Shown: positions 44,738-57,145, counted from the stretch's first letter. The stretch: DNA of 64,000 nt from Cristatella mucedo (GCA_009760855.2 WPIO01000012.1:5887501-5951500); one strand, 5' to 3'. Notes: a model not told the origin generated them from the letters alone. Translations and numbers: made by a program.

Positions 44738-44925
44738 AGCCGCGATGACTCACTAGTTACGGTGGTTGCTTTTCACGACATCGGTCTCAAGATCGTGGGT
44801 TCGAATCTGCGGCGGGCGATCCTCCATTGCCGCTGCAAGCGGTGGCGATAGCCTTTGAGGGCTCTTCTCTCGCACTGCAAAAGAGGCCGTTAGATCGGCC
44901 AGCATCTATTTATGTATACCTAGAC
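44738..44925 (+). mobile_element. tRNA-derived SINE, family B
   Basis: 'ccgcgatgactcactagtta' A-box side, 'gatcgtgggttcgaatctgc' B box, then a body with 'gcaagcggtggcgatagcct', 'ttgagggctcttctc' and 'ggccagcatctatttatgta'. Body and spacing match the copy at 60205 though sequence identity is modest. Confidence 0.72.
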
Positions 44926-46616
44926 TATGGCAAATTATTGCGCAGCACTCGACCGACTGAGTAGCAGCTGTTGCCGATCGTGGCGTCAGTGTCAGCTTGT
45001 CTTCGACGTTGTTCGCATGAAGCTCGCTGCTTCTTTCCTCGGCTATTCTCTTCCTTTAAGAACGACCACCATCATTACCGACTTATCTGCATGAAACGCA
45101 CCACTGTTGAATCGAAGACCAAATGAGCTCCAGCACTATCTCTAGTGTAATTAAAGTCACGCATAAAACCTCACGCTTCATGGCTTGGAAAGAGTTACTT
45201 GTGTTGAATACTTTTACAGAACATACGTCATATACCCCACCCACGGTGGCATGGCCAGAGAGCCTTGACCTCTCGAGATAAACCCAAAGCGGTGCCCTCC
45301 CAGGTACAACTATGCCCCGGTGCAAGCCCATTTTGAGCACCGAAACCACGAGGAAGCCATAGCAACTTGCTATCAGTTATGGTATATGGCCAAAGGGTCA
45401 ATATTAATTGTTTAGGGTCCGGTGATTCTTATTTAAATCATACTTGAAGCAGAATTTTCGCTGGTCACCTGCTATATATCTCCATATCAGGCTGCCACAG
45501 TACGCGACTAGCGCATGAGCTGAGATGGCAAGAGCAAAGCTGTTTACGAGTTCCACAATCAAGGCCACAAATTAGTGAAGTGTGTCTTTATTGACTGCGA
45601 ATACACCCCAACAAATTTATTTTCACAATCTTGACCTAAACTAACGACTTTCAATACAATGGGCTCCCCGGTTACTAAAGCCTCGGATAACGAACAATCC
45701 GGGCTACGAACATCTGAGTTGGTGAAAAAGTGACACGGATTACAAATGACTATAACCGGCGATAACCTATAGTTAGGCGGGTGAAAAGCCAAATGTGTGT
45801 AATATTTGATGAATTGAGCTCGAGCAGTTTGCTCCAGACCTCAGGTCAGGCAATGGAGGGGCGCTGCTGTGGGTGGCACAAAGCAGCTGCTGTACACGAT
45901 GGCTGATTCTGGACGCTCTGGAACCCCCTGTCGCTGTCTAATAGACGTCTCTACTTTTTGACACGGACTTGTCATCTCAAGATACGGGCACTCTTCGTTG
46001 CTTACGATTTCCGAAGCTGAATGACCTACAAGTCGCTAGCGGCGATTCCTCAGTGCTCAGTGCTTCACTGGTATTTGTTTCGCGTCGGTTGGGACTTCGC
46101 AGCGTTAGTGGCGCTGCGTTTAGGGTCTACTTTCGGAGCGGACGCGGATGTCGACTATTGGAACTACGATTGCTATAGCGTTCATTCAGCGAAGTTCGCC
46201 GGCGGCGTGCACAGTGCAGCGAGAGCAAAGCAAGAGCGACGAAACTTGCCATTTCAGCTATTTATACTTGTGTCAGAGAGGTAGAAGGAGAGCACAAGGC
46301 GCGGTAGAGGGCATCGTGGCGATCGGCGGCTCATAGGCTTTGGAAGTTGTCTTAGCGAGTCTGCGCATCCCTTCACTGAGCGAGCGCGTACGAGAGTCTT
46401 CGATCGAACGTGCGACGGCGGCGCGAGGCGGACATTCGCCTTAAATTCGACCTAGTCACGTGACAGCGCCATTCATTCCGAGGGTGCAACTCTCACACGC
46501 GTAGGGGGCTCATTAGGTGGGCTGAACGTTCGAGCCCGGTTCGGGGTGTGGACAACGAGACGAGCGACGCCACGCACGAACTGCTGCACCCCGTTTGTAA
46601 CATTGTCTAAGAAGCA
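44926..46616. other. Unassigned stretch, CpG-rich near 46000-46600
   Basis: Open frames 45969-46284 are unrecognised. The local CpG-rich segment about 1.4-2 kb before the first AGFG-type coding exon could be its promoter or a 5' untranslated exon. Confidence 0.3.
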
Positions 46617-46696
46617 ATAAGCGCCTAGAGAGCGATTAAGTTCTCTGAGGGCGCTTTATCAAGTGCATTATTATTGTTATTATTATTAAGCACTTT
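46617..46696 (+). mobile_element. L2-clade LINE extreme 3' end
   Basis: 'aataagcgcctagagagcga', 'ttaagttctctgagggcgct', 'ttatcaagtgca' and (TTA)n. Confidence 0.88.
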
Positions 46697-47964
46697 AATT
46701 ATTGTCTTCTTGGTATACTTTGAATGGCTACCCATTTAAATTTTAGATACCTGCTCAAGTGCTCCAGCAGTCTGTACTAGCTCGCTTTTCAGCACATTTT
46801 GACGAGCGACGACCGTTCACTTTCTTTTTAATAGGAATTATAAGCAACAATAATTTAATAAGCAATAGGAGCCAACAGTCCACTCAATAATAGACCAAGC
46901 CATTGATGATCTGAAGACTTTCTCTGATGCCGCTCGCTTTGATTCGAAATTGGGGCCTAACCCCCAACCTTCTGCCAACACCCTGATGGTAAGGAGTTTT
47001 ACGTCTCGCTCCTCCGCTAGCACGACCCCAATGGTAATTCGTTAAAGGGGGCTAGATCTTCAAAGAGAACTGAGCTTCGACCATGCCAAAAGCACCAACC
47101 ATGGCAGGCTGACACGCCCTTCTTTGCCAAGCTTAAAAATGTTCAGACTACCAATACCTATCACCACGCCCCTACGCCAACTGACACGCCCTTCTTTGCC
47201 AAGCTTAAATGTTCAGACTACCAATACCTCTCAACACGCCCCTACGCCTACTTGGGATGGTCGAGGCTCCGCTTTGCCGGCTGCCAAATGATTGCTTTTT
47301 TCGGCCGCGCGCCCGGTTACAAGTCGCACTGCTCTCGACGTAGGCGGCCTGAATTCGATCCGTACGCTCAGTCCAGTGAGCAAAGATGACGAAGACAGCT
47401 TCTACTTCTACGCACAGTCAATCGCATAAAATGCTTCCAAAGAAATGTGTGACAATGGTGAGATTTTACGTTAGCTTTACATGCCCTTTGGTATTGTTAA
47501 CGCGCCCCTTGGCGTCAGGATGGTGTGCACAAAATAGCCGATCCCAATCCGTAGCCGGCGGCTTATTTACAATGCAGGCCAACCGAAGGCTACCTGTCGC
47601 GGAACTGAGAAGAGAATGGCATACTTGTTGCTCCAGAATGCGCTACGATATATGTATACTAGCGGATGGATGCATACGCGTAGCCTTTCGATGAAAAACT
47701 AAATGCCAAATGAGAAACGGGTAAAGCACGCAGCACGGTCGACTGTCTCCAGCGGGGTTGTAAACGCAATAGCCAGCCAGCCTAGGTAGCATAGCTTAAC
47801 TAATCGGTACTGACTGAGTCATGGTGCCATCGACAAATAGCTCTTACTCGCGCATAGGCCACCCCCCCCCCACAACCCGGCTGAAATGGGTGCGGGCGAC
47901 TTCCGCACCTGGCACCTCCAGGACGCCGACGTTACGCACCGCCCAAAACGGAAGTACATCTATC
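46697..47964. other. Upstream region of the AGFG-type gene
   Basis: Contains a tandem duplication of about 72 bases (47109-47248, 'gacacgcccttctttgccaa' repeated at 47111 and 47183). The frame of the Arf-GAP exon stays open upstream to 47821, but that part is Ser/Thr/Pro-rich and unlike the family, so I treat it as 5' UTR or intron. Confidence 0.4.
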
Positions 47965-48137
47965 ATGGCGTCCGCGAAGCTGGGTGGTAAAAAGCAGGAC
48001 GAGAAGAATCTCAAGCTGCTGCGCGAGATGGCAGCTTTGGCCAGCAACAGGCACTGCTTCGAGTGCGGTCAACGGGGCCCGACCTACGTTAACATGACCA
48101 TTGGCACATTCATCTGCACCGCATGTAGTGGCGTCCT
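47965..48137 (+). CDS. AGFG-type Arf-GAP, first recognised coding exon
   Basis: Encodes the start of an Arf-GAP domain of the AGFG (Hrb/Rab, Drosophila drongo) type, a GTPase-activating-like protein with FG repeats linked to vesicle traffic. From ATG 47965 it reads MASAKLGGKKQDEKNLKLLR, then a CxxC-x16-CxxC zinc finger (CFEC and CTAC) with GPTYVNMTIGTF between the pairs, as in AGFG1. The leucine codon after SGV is split, CT before the GTGAGT donor. This ATG was chosen because its position relative to the zinc finger fits the family amino terminus. Partial gene: the rest lies in the exon at 60631 and beyond the window. Confidence 0.9.
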
Positions 48138-48689
48138 GTGAGTACAACCAAGCGCCTCTCACGACCTCGCGGGCTTTATCTGCTCTACTCCCGGCGTACG
48201 CTCGTTCTAGTGGTCGTATTGCATTCTCTTCTCATGTTGAAACTTCTCGCGCTCATTTTGCGCCGCTGCTGTTTTCCCTCTTCGTGTATCTTCGTGCCAA
48301 CGTAACTCGGTCCTTTTACGGTCGCTGCTACTCAGGTTATGACTGCTGCTAATGCGTCCTGCACCCGTCCTCCGGTGGGCGCAACTGGCAGCGCAGCGTG
48401 CGAGATGCTTGCTCGTTCAATTGGGCCTCTTTGTTTCGTCTAGTTGGTGCGTGGGCTTTCAGTGCGCGGGGCTTTGCTTGTGCGAGCTTTCGGAAGAGCT
48501 TCGCAAGCTGCTTGCTCGTGCTATCATTATTCCCGCTCCTGTAGAGTTTGCTAGTGCGGCCGAAGCTGTTGAGCCAGAGCGTGCCGTTGACGTGCTTGTA
48601 ACTTCTCCGCGCGGCATGCAGCGCCAGCCACTTCATATCAGGTTCGCTTTGTGAACTGCGCTTTGTAAAGCACTGAGACCCGGAAAGCT

Positions 48690-49215
48690 TCGCAGCACCC
48701 AAGTTGCTTAACTTGGAGTGAGATAGCCTGAAGACGTGCTATGATGGCGTGATTATCAATAGCCAAGTTGTGTTGTAGGCTTCCGGCCTGTGAAATGAGG
48801 CGCTTGCAGTTTGTGCAAAACTCGAGAGCTAGGCTTGTCTGGCAGGAACTTTGCAATAGCCTCGATACACCACTTCTCATCGATCTGCACTGCCTCCCCA
48901 TCAGGAAGCCTGTCGACTTTAGGTTTTGTCGTTAGCTTTTCGGTCCCTGTATCCTTTTTTCAGCCTACTTAGCCGATCTACTTCCCAATCAGGCCAAGCA
49001 TCGTTGCACCAGCTCATCTGACTCTGGTCGCCTAGCTGTGCCTCCAACCAACTTCAAATCTCTTGGAGACCGTGCCTTAAGTTTTATTTTCCCAAAGCCT
49101 AGAACTCGCGACTAACATCACACAAATTCCTTACCCTTTGACAACCTTAGAAAAAGCTAAATTTCCACCTCTTTTCGTAGCATATGCTCTGTCAGTGTGA
49201 ATTTTACTGTGAATT
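48690..49215 (+). mobile_element. L2-clade LINE ORF2 carboxyl-terminal fragment
   Basis: 'aggcgcttgcagtttgtgcaaaactcgagagctaggcttgtctgg' corresponds to RRLQLVQNS.ARLVC; later blocks match LIDLHCLPIRKPVDFR, LLPNQAKHRCTSSSD and the FGDRA motif before the stop region. Frameshifted, no reverse-transcriptase core. Confidence 0.78.
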
Positions 49216-49431
49216 ATGAATAGCAACCATGATTCCTTGGTCCCCACAGGTCAGGGCATCTTCTGAGTACTGTGAACTACAGTTGAGTCTTTAGGCTCTG
49301 CAAAAAGACGTTGCATTAAACATGCCATTTTAAGGAATGTATTAAGCATATGATGATAGTCAGCTAAATCCAGCAATAAGTTTTGCATGATGCTATATGA
49401 AGAACAGCCAATGCTTGTATAATAGTTATTA

Positions 49432-50445
49432 TGATAATAATAATAATAATAGGTCGTTCGAATAGCTCCCTGAGAGAACTTAATGTCCACCCATGTGCTT
49501 TACAACCTGCTGCAAGATAATAAAAATATAGGGTAAATGGTGTTGTTATCATGCTTAGACAAGCATGAAAAAGCAGCAAGTACAATGCTTAGTCCAGCAT
49601 GCTAGCGCTGAACCCTGCATAGGTAGGCATATGAAGCATGCATTAACAAAGAAGACAAGTTCACTGTCGACGAGAAAGCTGACCAAAACAGATGCCTCAT
49701 TAGCTTAGACATGAATGATGCAAAGTCATTGCAGGGTGACTGAAGCCGGAAATATGTTCTAACTATCGGTGCAAACCAACTGATGGCCTAATCACCAAAA
49801 GGTTTCGATTTAATTGGAGGGACATATAGACGACTGAAGGCCCAGGAGTGGGTAGTGAGAGGGGCTGCTTGAGGACCGAGGAGAATGTGACGTTAAGTGA
49901 TTTGGCAGCTATGCTTTTGACGACAGACCCACCTCGGTGCTGAGTTATGCACCAGTTGCATGCGATTAAGGGTACATGCCAAGTATCCTTAAATAAAAGG
50001 AATTTCAGTAATGTAGATGCTATGCCATCAGCACATCTCACGCTTGTCTTATCAGGCTCTGATTTGGTGCTATACCTGAAAATTTGCGGACGTGACATGT
50101 GAAGCACTAGGCTCATCTAATCACAAGTCTGTTTGGAAATAGCATGCCCAGATTACAAGCAGAAGTCACTGGAGTAATGCTTGATGAGCCAATGTTAAGA
50201 GTGGTGTCTCCAAACTTTAGGGTGACACTAGGTTTGCCCATAACTATTAGGTTGGTCTTGTCTTCACTGAGCTTTAAGAAATTAGTGGCCATCTAACTGC
50301 GAATGTCGTCGGTGCAGACTGTGAGGGAATTAAGCAAGTCGGTTGCTGAGCAAGTATGGTATGCACAGATTGTGACAGCCATTAGCGTTCTAGGGTGTGC
50401 TCCCCATGAGCTACTTGCACATCATGGCACTAGCTCCCAGATATG
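49432..50445 (-). mobile_element. L2-clade LINE 3' third (ORF2 end, 3' UTR and tail)
   Basis: Minus strand from 50445: 'IRSQMATNFLKLSEDKTNLIVMG' type block (50280-50230), LVLH..ALQLVQ-equivalent debris, HLPLIACNWCITQHRGGSVV, the KSLNVTFSSVLKQP region, then the 3' UTR and an (ATT)n tail at 49432-49452. Continuous with the order in 51660-53372, so one truncated insertion. Confidence 0.82.
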
Positions 50446-51658
50446 TTGAAGTCCAGTTAATCTATTTTTTCCAAAAATCCTATGTAGTTAAACTACATTG
50501 TGCTCAACTAGACTACATCTAAAGGAATTTGATAGAGTGGGAGCTGTCAGCAGACTTCCAAAAATGCAAGTGTCCAAGGTATTTGACATAAGCTTAATAA
50601 GTGTGCCCATGTTCAGCTCTCAAGATTGGCTTATACTAGTTCTACTTGTTAGTTTTTCTTCTTGCACTCCGAAAACCTGAAGATGCTTTTGTATGCATTG
50701 TATATCTATTCGGTTGATCTAAATGGTGTCGTGGCCCATTACAAAGGAGAATTAAATATAAACTTAATACTTCATATTCATATTGGTATTTCCTGCATGT
50801 TCACCACTAACTTCACAAAGCCATGAAGAACTTGTGGCTGTTTGCAAATAACTATCATTCCATGAAGAACTTGTGGCTGTTTGTAAATAACTATCATTAT
50901 TTCATATAAAGTCTGAAAGTACGGTGTGTAATTTGGCTTGCAAGTAAGATAGCATATCACTGAACTAAGCGATTGGAAACATAATAGTTGAAGTTGAGAA
51001 TAAGGGAAACTGTGGCTGCGAAGAAAATAGAAACCGAATGACAGTCGATAGGTAATAATTCTAAGATGTTCTAAAGCTCCAAAAGATTCAGAAGTCATGG
51101 GTGCTAATAAATTAGAAATCTTATAGCATGGTTATTAAATCAGTACTAAAAATACTCAAGCAGGGACATACAGAATGTGCAGGCGACCCTTACCCCGAGC
51201 AAGTGGGCTTGATACCTGCTATGATTGGCTGGCTTAGACAAAATAACAAAGGCCATCCTGTTAGAAAATTCAGCCCCTTAAAATGTTCTTGCAGCACCCC
51301 TCCACTTATTAGGTCCGTCCCTTATTCTTCAAGGAGTTCCGGACAGTGGTGGAACCAGCTGTTTAGAATTTTTAAATGTAGAAGCGAATAATCTCATGCT
51401 TGATTAGTTAGTGTAATTGACTGCTAATTCATATTATCATCCAGCTAATGCACTGTGCCCAGCTGGAATTACCGAGAATCTCCGAGTCAGTACATAGCTA
51501 TAAATGGGAACAGATAGTCAAGTTGTTCAGCAAAGTGATGACTGCTGAAACTTTGGAATCTCATGCCTGGCCAGTGCCCTGCAAAATTTTGCAGGCAATC
51601 GGATAGGAGTAAGTGCTGCGTTGGTTTAAAAAAAGCTGGATAGATGGCTAATTAGCTT
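50446..51658. other. Intronic stretch with a 41-bp tandem duplication
   Basis: 'ccatgaagaacttgtggctg' plus the following 21 bases occurs twice, at 50820-50860 and 50861-50901, with single-base differences. Otherwise nothing recognised. Confidence 0.5.
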
Positions 51659-53372
51659 ATGAATCTTTGTAATCGGTTGTCTTTTAAGTATTTCCACTAC
51701 AGTGTGAATACAATTAGCAGTGGTTTTACTTCAGTACATGTTCATGTCCCAGTACCCTTCAAAAAAGCTATAGTCAGGTCACTTCTCAAGAAAGCGACTC
51801 TAGACCAAGAGAACTTGAGCAACTATCGGCCCATCTCCCTTCTACCATTCCTATCAAAGATACTGGAACGAGTCGTGGCAGACCAGCTGAACTCATATTG
51901 AAACTTCAAACCTTGCTAGTAAGTTCCAGTCTGGCTTTAGAGCTAATCACTCCACGGAGTCAGCATTGCTTCGGGTGTACAACGACCTACTTAGGAATGC
52001 AGACATTGGTAGAGTATCTCTGCTTGTTTTGCTTGATCTTTCGGCTTTTGATACTATCGATCACCAAGTCCTTCTTGAGCGCCTCTCATCTCGCCTGGGC
52101 ATCACTGGCACTGCTCTGCAATGGTTCAGGTCCTATCGGTGAGAGATTCCAGAGTGTTTATGCAAATGGACAAAGATCATCCGATAATCCCCTGAAATAT
52201 GGGTTACCTCACGGCTCTGTGCTTGGTCCGGTTCTTTTCGTGGTTTATACTCTCCCTCTTGCTGATGTGATTGCCAAGCGCAATCTAGGCTTTCACTTCT
52301 ATGCGGATGACACTCAGTTGTACCTTTGCTTTGATCCCTCCCAACCTTCGAGCACCTCGAATTCTCTCAACTCCCTTGCTGCATGTATTGATGACATCTG
52401 TACATGGATGATAGCAAATTTTCTTAAATTGGATGATAAAACTAACTTACTAGTTACGGGCAAACTAAGTGGGATTCACAAATTGGAAAGGCTAACGCTC
52501 AAAATCGGCTCTGCCAGCATATCTCCTGTTGAATCTGCACGAAATCTAGGTGTCATGTTCCAAAGTGGCCTTTCGTCAGATGACCACTTCAGCTCCACAA
52601 TCAAGTCTGCCTACTTTCAGCTACATAACATTGCTAAAATTCAGGCTTGTTTAGATAAGGATAACACACTCTAGTTGGTCCATGCATTTGTGACACCCCT
52701 TCTTGACTTCTGTAACTCACTGCTTGCTGGCCTACGGGCATGTGCAATTAGGCGCTTACAACTGGTGCAAAACTCTGCAGCTAGGCTTGTCTGTCGTGTC
52801 GCAGTTGCCACATCACACCACTTCTCGCCGACCTGCACTGGCTACCAGTCAAGCAACGCATCGACTTCAATGTGTTTTTGCTCCCTTTTAGGTCTCTTCA
52901 TTCTTTGGCTCGAGCCTCTTTATCAGATCTACTTCCCCACCAGGTCAAGCATCATACCACCCGCTTTTCGGAATCTAACTGTTTACCAATACTTCGTACA
53001 AACCTCAAATCCTTTGGAGACCATGCATTTAGTTAGTATGCTCTCAAAGCCTGGAACTCACTCCCGTCTTGCATCACGACATCCCTTGACTTGACCACAT
53101 TTAAAAAGAACTTGAAAACGCACCTATTTAGCAGAGCCTTTATTGAGTCCCTGTGATTCGTCCTTTATATGCTGACACTGCATGCTGCCACTAACCACAC
53201 TCGCATGCTGACCCTGTGCATGTCACCCCTAACCATGTTATTCATGTTTATGAAGCATGATACCACTCACCATTCGATCTTGTTTCCTTTGCAGCAAATG
53301 TAAAGTGCCTAGACAGAGATTGAGTTCTCTGAGGGTGCTTTATCAAGTATATTATTATTATTATTTAGTACA
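51659..53372 (+). mobile_element. L2-clade LINE, longest copy: reverse transcriptase through 3' tail
   Basis: In order: [19 protein letters not shown] and [51 protein letters not shown]; a frameshift near 52140; LPHGSVLGPVLFVVYTLPL; FYADDTQLYL, whose YADD catalytic box is at 52300-52311; NFLKLDDKTNLLVTG; ARNLGVMFQSGL; a TAG near 52672; then FCNSLLAGLRACAIRRLQLV and the terminal LFSRAFIESL-type block. A 3' UTR follows with 'ctgaccctgtgcatgtcacc', ending in the conserved 3' terminus and (ATT)n at 53345-53368. This is an L2/CR1-clade non-LTR retrotransposon without its 5' half. At least one frameshift and one stop make it inactive. It is the best reference for the other copies. Confidence 0.93.
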
Positions 53373-53700
53373 AAAAGAAGGGGCTGAATGTGACTAAATC
53401 TAGCTAGTGCCTGGACCTGGCTTCGGGCTAAGATAGTAACTAGCATAATCAGTACCCCGTGTTCACCTCCTCAGATTGGCTTTATGGTTCTACTATGTGT
53501 TCATTTTTCTTCTTGCCATTCGAAATGCACTGTGACACTTTTACATGCATTTTTCACATTGAGCTAGATGCTGTCTTAGCCCACGATAAAGGAGGACAAT
53601 ACATTTATGCTACTTCTGTGCTACTCACTACCTCAACTGCTCTCCTAACTCTGCTATGCTTCCCACTTTGTTGCGTGAGACGAAGTCTGTTGGCTACCGA

Positions 53701-53816
53701 ATGCGTACCGAAAGCCGCTTAGGCTGTGAGTGCGCTGTACAAAACTCTCCTGCGTAACACCCACGTGGTCTTTATGACTTTGTGGAGTTACTGACGGAGA
53801 TACATGACATGACATG
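53701..53816 (+). mobile_element. Mini-element, second near-identical copy
   Basis: Starts 'atgcgtaccgaaagccgctt' as at 4261, differs at only a handful of bases over about 105 positions, and ends 'ggagatac' plus 'atgacatgacatg' (an ACATG variant of the ACATT tail). I see no clear target duplication here. Confidence 0.85.
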
Positions 53817-53854
53817 GTAGTTGTTTGTGTGTGCCCTTACCAAAGTAACTTAAA

Positions 53855-54475
53855 GGATATGCCAAGAAAATTCTTATAACATTGGTCCGACGATCAAACA
53901 TTTGTTTATGGTACCTTTCAAAAGATAAGCATGGTAGAAATGGGATCGGAAGTTTTGACTACATTCCCATGAAAGGAAGAATGAATATACAAACCATGTC
54001 TGAACCAGATGTAAACAGGAAGCAACATATTCACAAATGAAAGATTTACAGATCTTTACATCACATGAGACTTGCATATCCACTTTTTAAATCTAGGTAG
54101 ATCGAGTTACATGCGTGAAGCTTGTTCGGGTGCATTCTTGTGACCTTTGTACAGCTTAATATTTAGTATAGCTTGATGCCTTGTAAATTCCATAACTTGG
54201 CTAATACTGCTCGTATCAGACTGAAATGTGAAATGCTAGTTCTGCTTTGCTTGTACCACAACATTTTAGAAAATTTCTTATTTTGGTTGGATAGAGTTTG
54301 CTTTACATGCCCACGATTGCAGAAAATAAAGCTCGTGGACGTTTGATGAGTACAGCAAACTTTATCCAACCAAAATCAAAATTTCTCTTCCCATTTCTAG
54401 CATGTTTGTCTTTTTGAAAGGTGCCCATAACATATATTTTTCAGACCAATTTTGTAACTATTTTCTTGATATACC
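53855..54475 (+). mobile_element. 621-bp inverted-repeat element with internal hairpin
   Basis: Imperfect terminal inverted repeats of about 95 bases: 'ggatatgccaagaaaat' and 'ggtacctttcaaaagataag' on the left match the complement of 54380-54475 on the right, where 'cttttgaaaggtgcccataa' type sequence occurs. An internal near-palindrome spans about 54276-54380 ('ttttggttggata..' against '..tatccaaccaaaa') around 'gcagaaaataaagctcg'. No coding capacity, so probably a non-autonomous DNA transposon. A second copy is at 58216-58745 on the minus strand. Confidence 0.78.
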
Positions 54476-56699
54476 CTCCTAGCTATGCAATAAAGGCCTT
54501 GCAACTGTTAGTGAATGGTTACTGACCAGAAGCAGATTCTGCTCCTTCCCACTGCTCATCTATCCTGTCTTGCTCCACATCCGACTCACCTCCACCCCTA
54601 CGATAATGCAGTTAAGAACTCTATGCTAGATCATGCATTTAATGGCCTTCAATCGGTGGAGAAGATCCAAAATATGGACATGCAGCTCACAATAATTATA
54701 ATTGGTGGTAAGTTTAATTTTCCATGGCAAGTGTGAAAGCCAATTGATGCATAATTCTCTTACTTCTGCTTAAGTTTGATAGATTCGAAGCCTATATGGC
54801 CGACAAGATAGGTTGGTACACTTACATCGCGGCTAGGAGCATAGATTTCTGCAGGTCACGTCCGCATGTCCAGTTTAGAACTCGGAGAAGGGGTTGCCTT
54901 TTGCAAAATTCACACCATTTTACCCTCTACCACGAGTTTCTTTTGAGCACACTTTGCTATGTCACCCAACCTTAAGAACCGTAGGGCCTATTCTCCTTCA
55001 CACTGCTGAATAGTGAATGATTTTTTTATTCTTAGTCGGCAGGTTCAAAATAATCTAGCTGCTTTGCAAAAAAAAGTGAGTAGTATTGTAGCTACCTGAC
55101 CCGTGTACCATTGATAGAAACTCTTATAGTGTTGCACCACCATTCGTCCTGCACGATCTCCTAGATCAAACATGTTACGTTAATATTAGCCTCGTAAGAA
55201 CTCGAGCCTGATCATACTCCTGCTGATGCCCCAGTGTTGTTATCGGCCAGGGTCTCAATACTGATTGGCTACTAGCTTGTAAACAGCCTGCACTAGCCCC
55301 CCTCCCCGACCTACGTCAAACCTCATTCGACTCACGGATAGCACACCAAGCTCCAGTTTGCTAGGCTTGCCTATTAGCTATGTGTTTGACCGCCACATCC
55401 ACCAAGGCTTGTGCCCTGTACCTTTTGGAGGAATGTTGATCCATTTGCTGACCATCTGTGCTATCTGTCAGCTGTGCTAGCTGGCTGCTTTTTTTATCCT
55501 ATGCTATCTGGAACCATCAGCATAACCCTTCTCCAGATGGCTTGTCAGCAGGGTGTGCAATTAACGTAATGGATTAAGCTGCCATGGCATGGCCGAAAGA
55601 GTTATTCTGCATCGGCACACCAACCGATCTGCACGAGAAAGATCGCATATGCTTGCTATGCCTTAATGAAATCAGCTGAGACCTACTGTATGTGGTGCTG
55701 CCTACATAACATCCAAAATGCCTCGTGTGATGTAAACTTTTGGGATACAACTGTCGTGCAGACTTTAGAGTTTAGTACTGCTGCTGGCTTTGTCGTTCTG
55801 CCAGTAGCCAAGGTCTTCCTGACGAGAGCTGGTCACTGGTGTTTCAGAGCTGGCCATTGCTTTTAGTGCTAGCCATTAATGCTTACATTTTATGTCCATC
55901 CCGTGGCAACTTCAATGTTATCCGACTGCCGAACTATTACATGTTCATGCTATAGCTGAGCTTTGTTGGGTAGCTTGACATGCTGTCCGGCTTGCTTCAG
56001 CATTCTCATTCGGCTGATGGTTAGACTGTGGGGGTTTTGTCAGAGCTAATTGCTGTTTACTTCAGCCGATCACTAGCCTAGATCGCTGCTATGCCATTAG
56101 CTGTTGCTATACCAGGGAACATGTCAGCTGTTGCGCTTGAATTAGGCTGTTCAGATTCAGAAGACTTGAGGCTGAGGCAACTACCTTTCCTACCGACCAT
56201 GATCACGGGTTCTGTCTTACATTCTTACATACAATTCTTACATTCTAGTGCAGTTTTTTACCTGCCATTACATTCTTACATACAATTCTTACATTCTAGT
56301 GCAGTTTTTTACCTGCCATCCTTGGACTATATATATAGCCTTACCTCTTAGCACCACCAGGTGACAGTACCACTGACAGCCATGCTTTCTTTTTTTGAGT
56401 TATATGTAAATTCTACTCATTAATGTCCATTATTTTTTCTATGACTTATGGCTTGACCTCTGCTTACATTAGATGGTGTAGTTAATGGATTCGGGCAGTG
56501 GGCATACAACACTGCCAATGGCTTGTATGGGTGAGCTGCTACCGGCAATTGTTGCACCTGTTGAATTGGTGTTTCTGCCTCTTGCAAGTATGATGCATAC
56601 AACATCACACTGTTGCTGCTTTATAAGAAGGCAATTCCTACTCTCTTCGTGTTACAAAAATACCGACTACATCAAATCTTTGTTCAGGTGCTTCACAGA
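54476..56699. other. Intronic stretch with a 51-bp tandem duplication
   Basis: The unit starting 'ttacattcttacatacaatt' occurs twice at about 56218-56320 (period 51). Nothing else recognised. Confidence 0.45.
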
Positions 56700-56800
56700 A
56701 TAATATGTGCCTTAAGGGCTAGACCCCACGACCTTGGTCGTCAAATAAATTCACCTTGACCTTGGTTCGAGGCGAGTACTTAATCACTGGGCCAAATCAG
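56700..56800 (-). mobile_element. SINE family A head fragment
   Basis: Minus strand: 'gatttggcccagtgattaag', 'tactcgcctcgaaccaaggt', spacer, 'aaggtcgtggggtctagccc'. The L2-like tail is missing. Confidence 0.65.
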
Positions 56801-56804
56801 CGCA

Positions 56805-57145
56805 ATAATACGTTAAACAGCACCACAAGAGAACTAAATTGACTGCTAGGCACTTTACATTGGCTGGATACGAAGTAAATCGATTGATTAGAGATAAAAA
56901 CATGCAGAATTGCAGGAAGCATTAGCACATAAAGGACCATTACGATATAAAGAGCAAAAGCTGTGAGAACAAGTGGGTATTCAACTTTATTTCAAATGTC
57001 ATCAAGTAAAGGAAGTTCTAGATGGCATTTGATTGCAAAGTCATGAATTTGGGTGCATCGTAACTGAAAGCCTTCTGAAAGTCTCCAAAAATTTGCGATT
57101 GAATAGAGGTGTGACCTAGCTACCAAAAGTCGTGGGAGGCAGGAG
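56805..57145 (-). mobile_element. L2-clade LINE 3' end, diverged
   Basis: Minus strand tail region 'agtgcctagcagtcaattta', 'gttctcttgtggtgctgttt' at 56815-56860, then LINE 3' UTR words and a block equivalent to the end of ORF2 (LEFLYLMTFE-like). Weaker than other copies. Confidence 0.55.

Noticed and set aside
47821-47964. Longer amino terminus for the AGFG-type protein
   Set aside because: The frame is open, but the sequence is unlike the family and the ATG at 47965 fits the known distance to the zinc finger.
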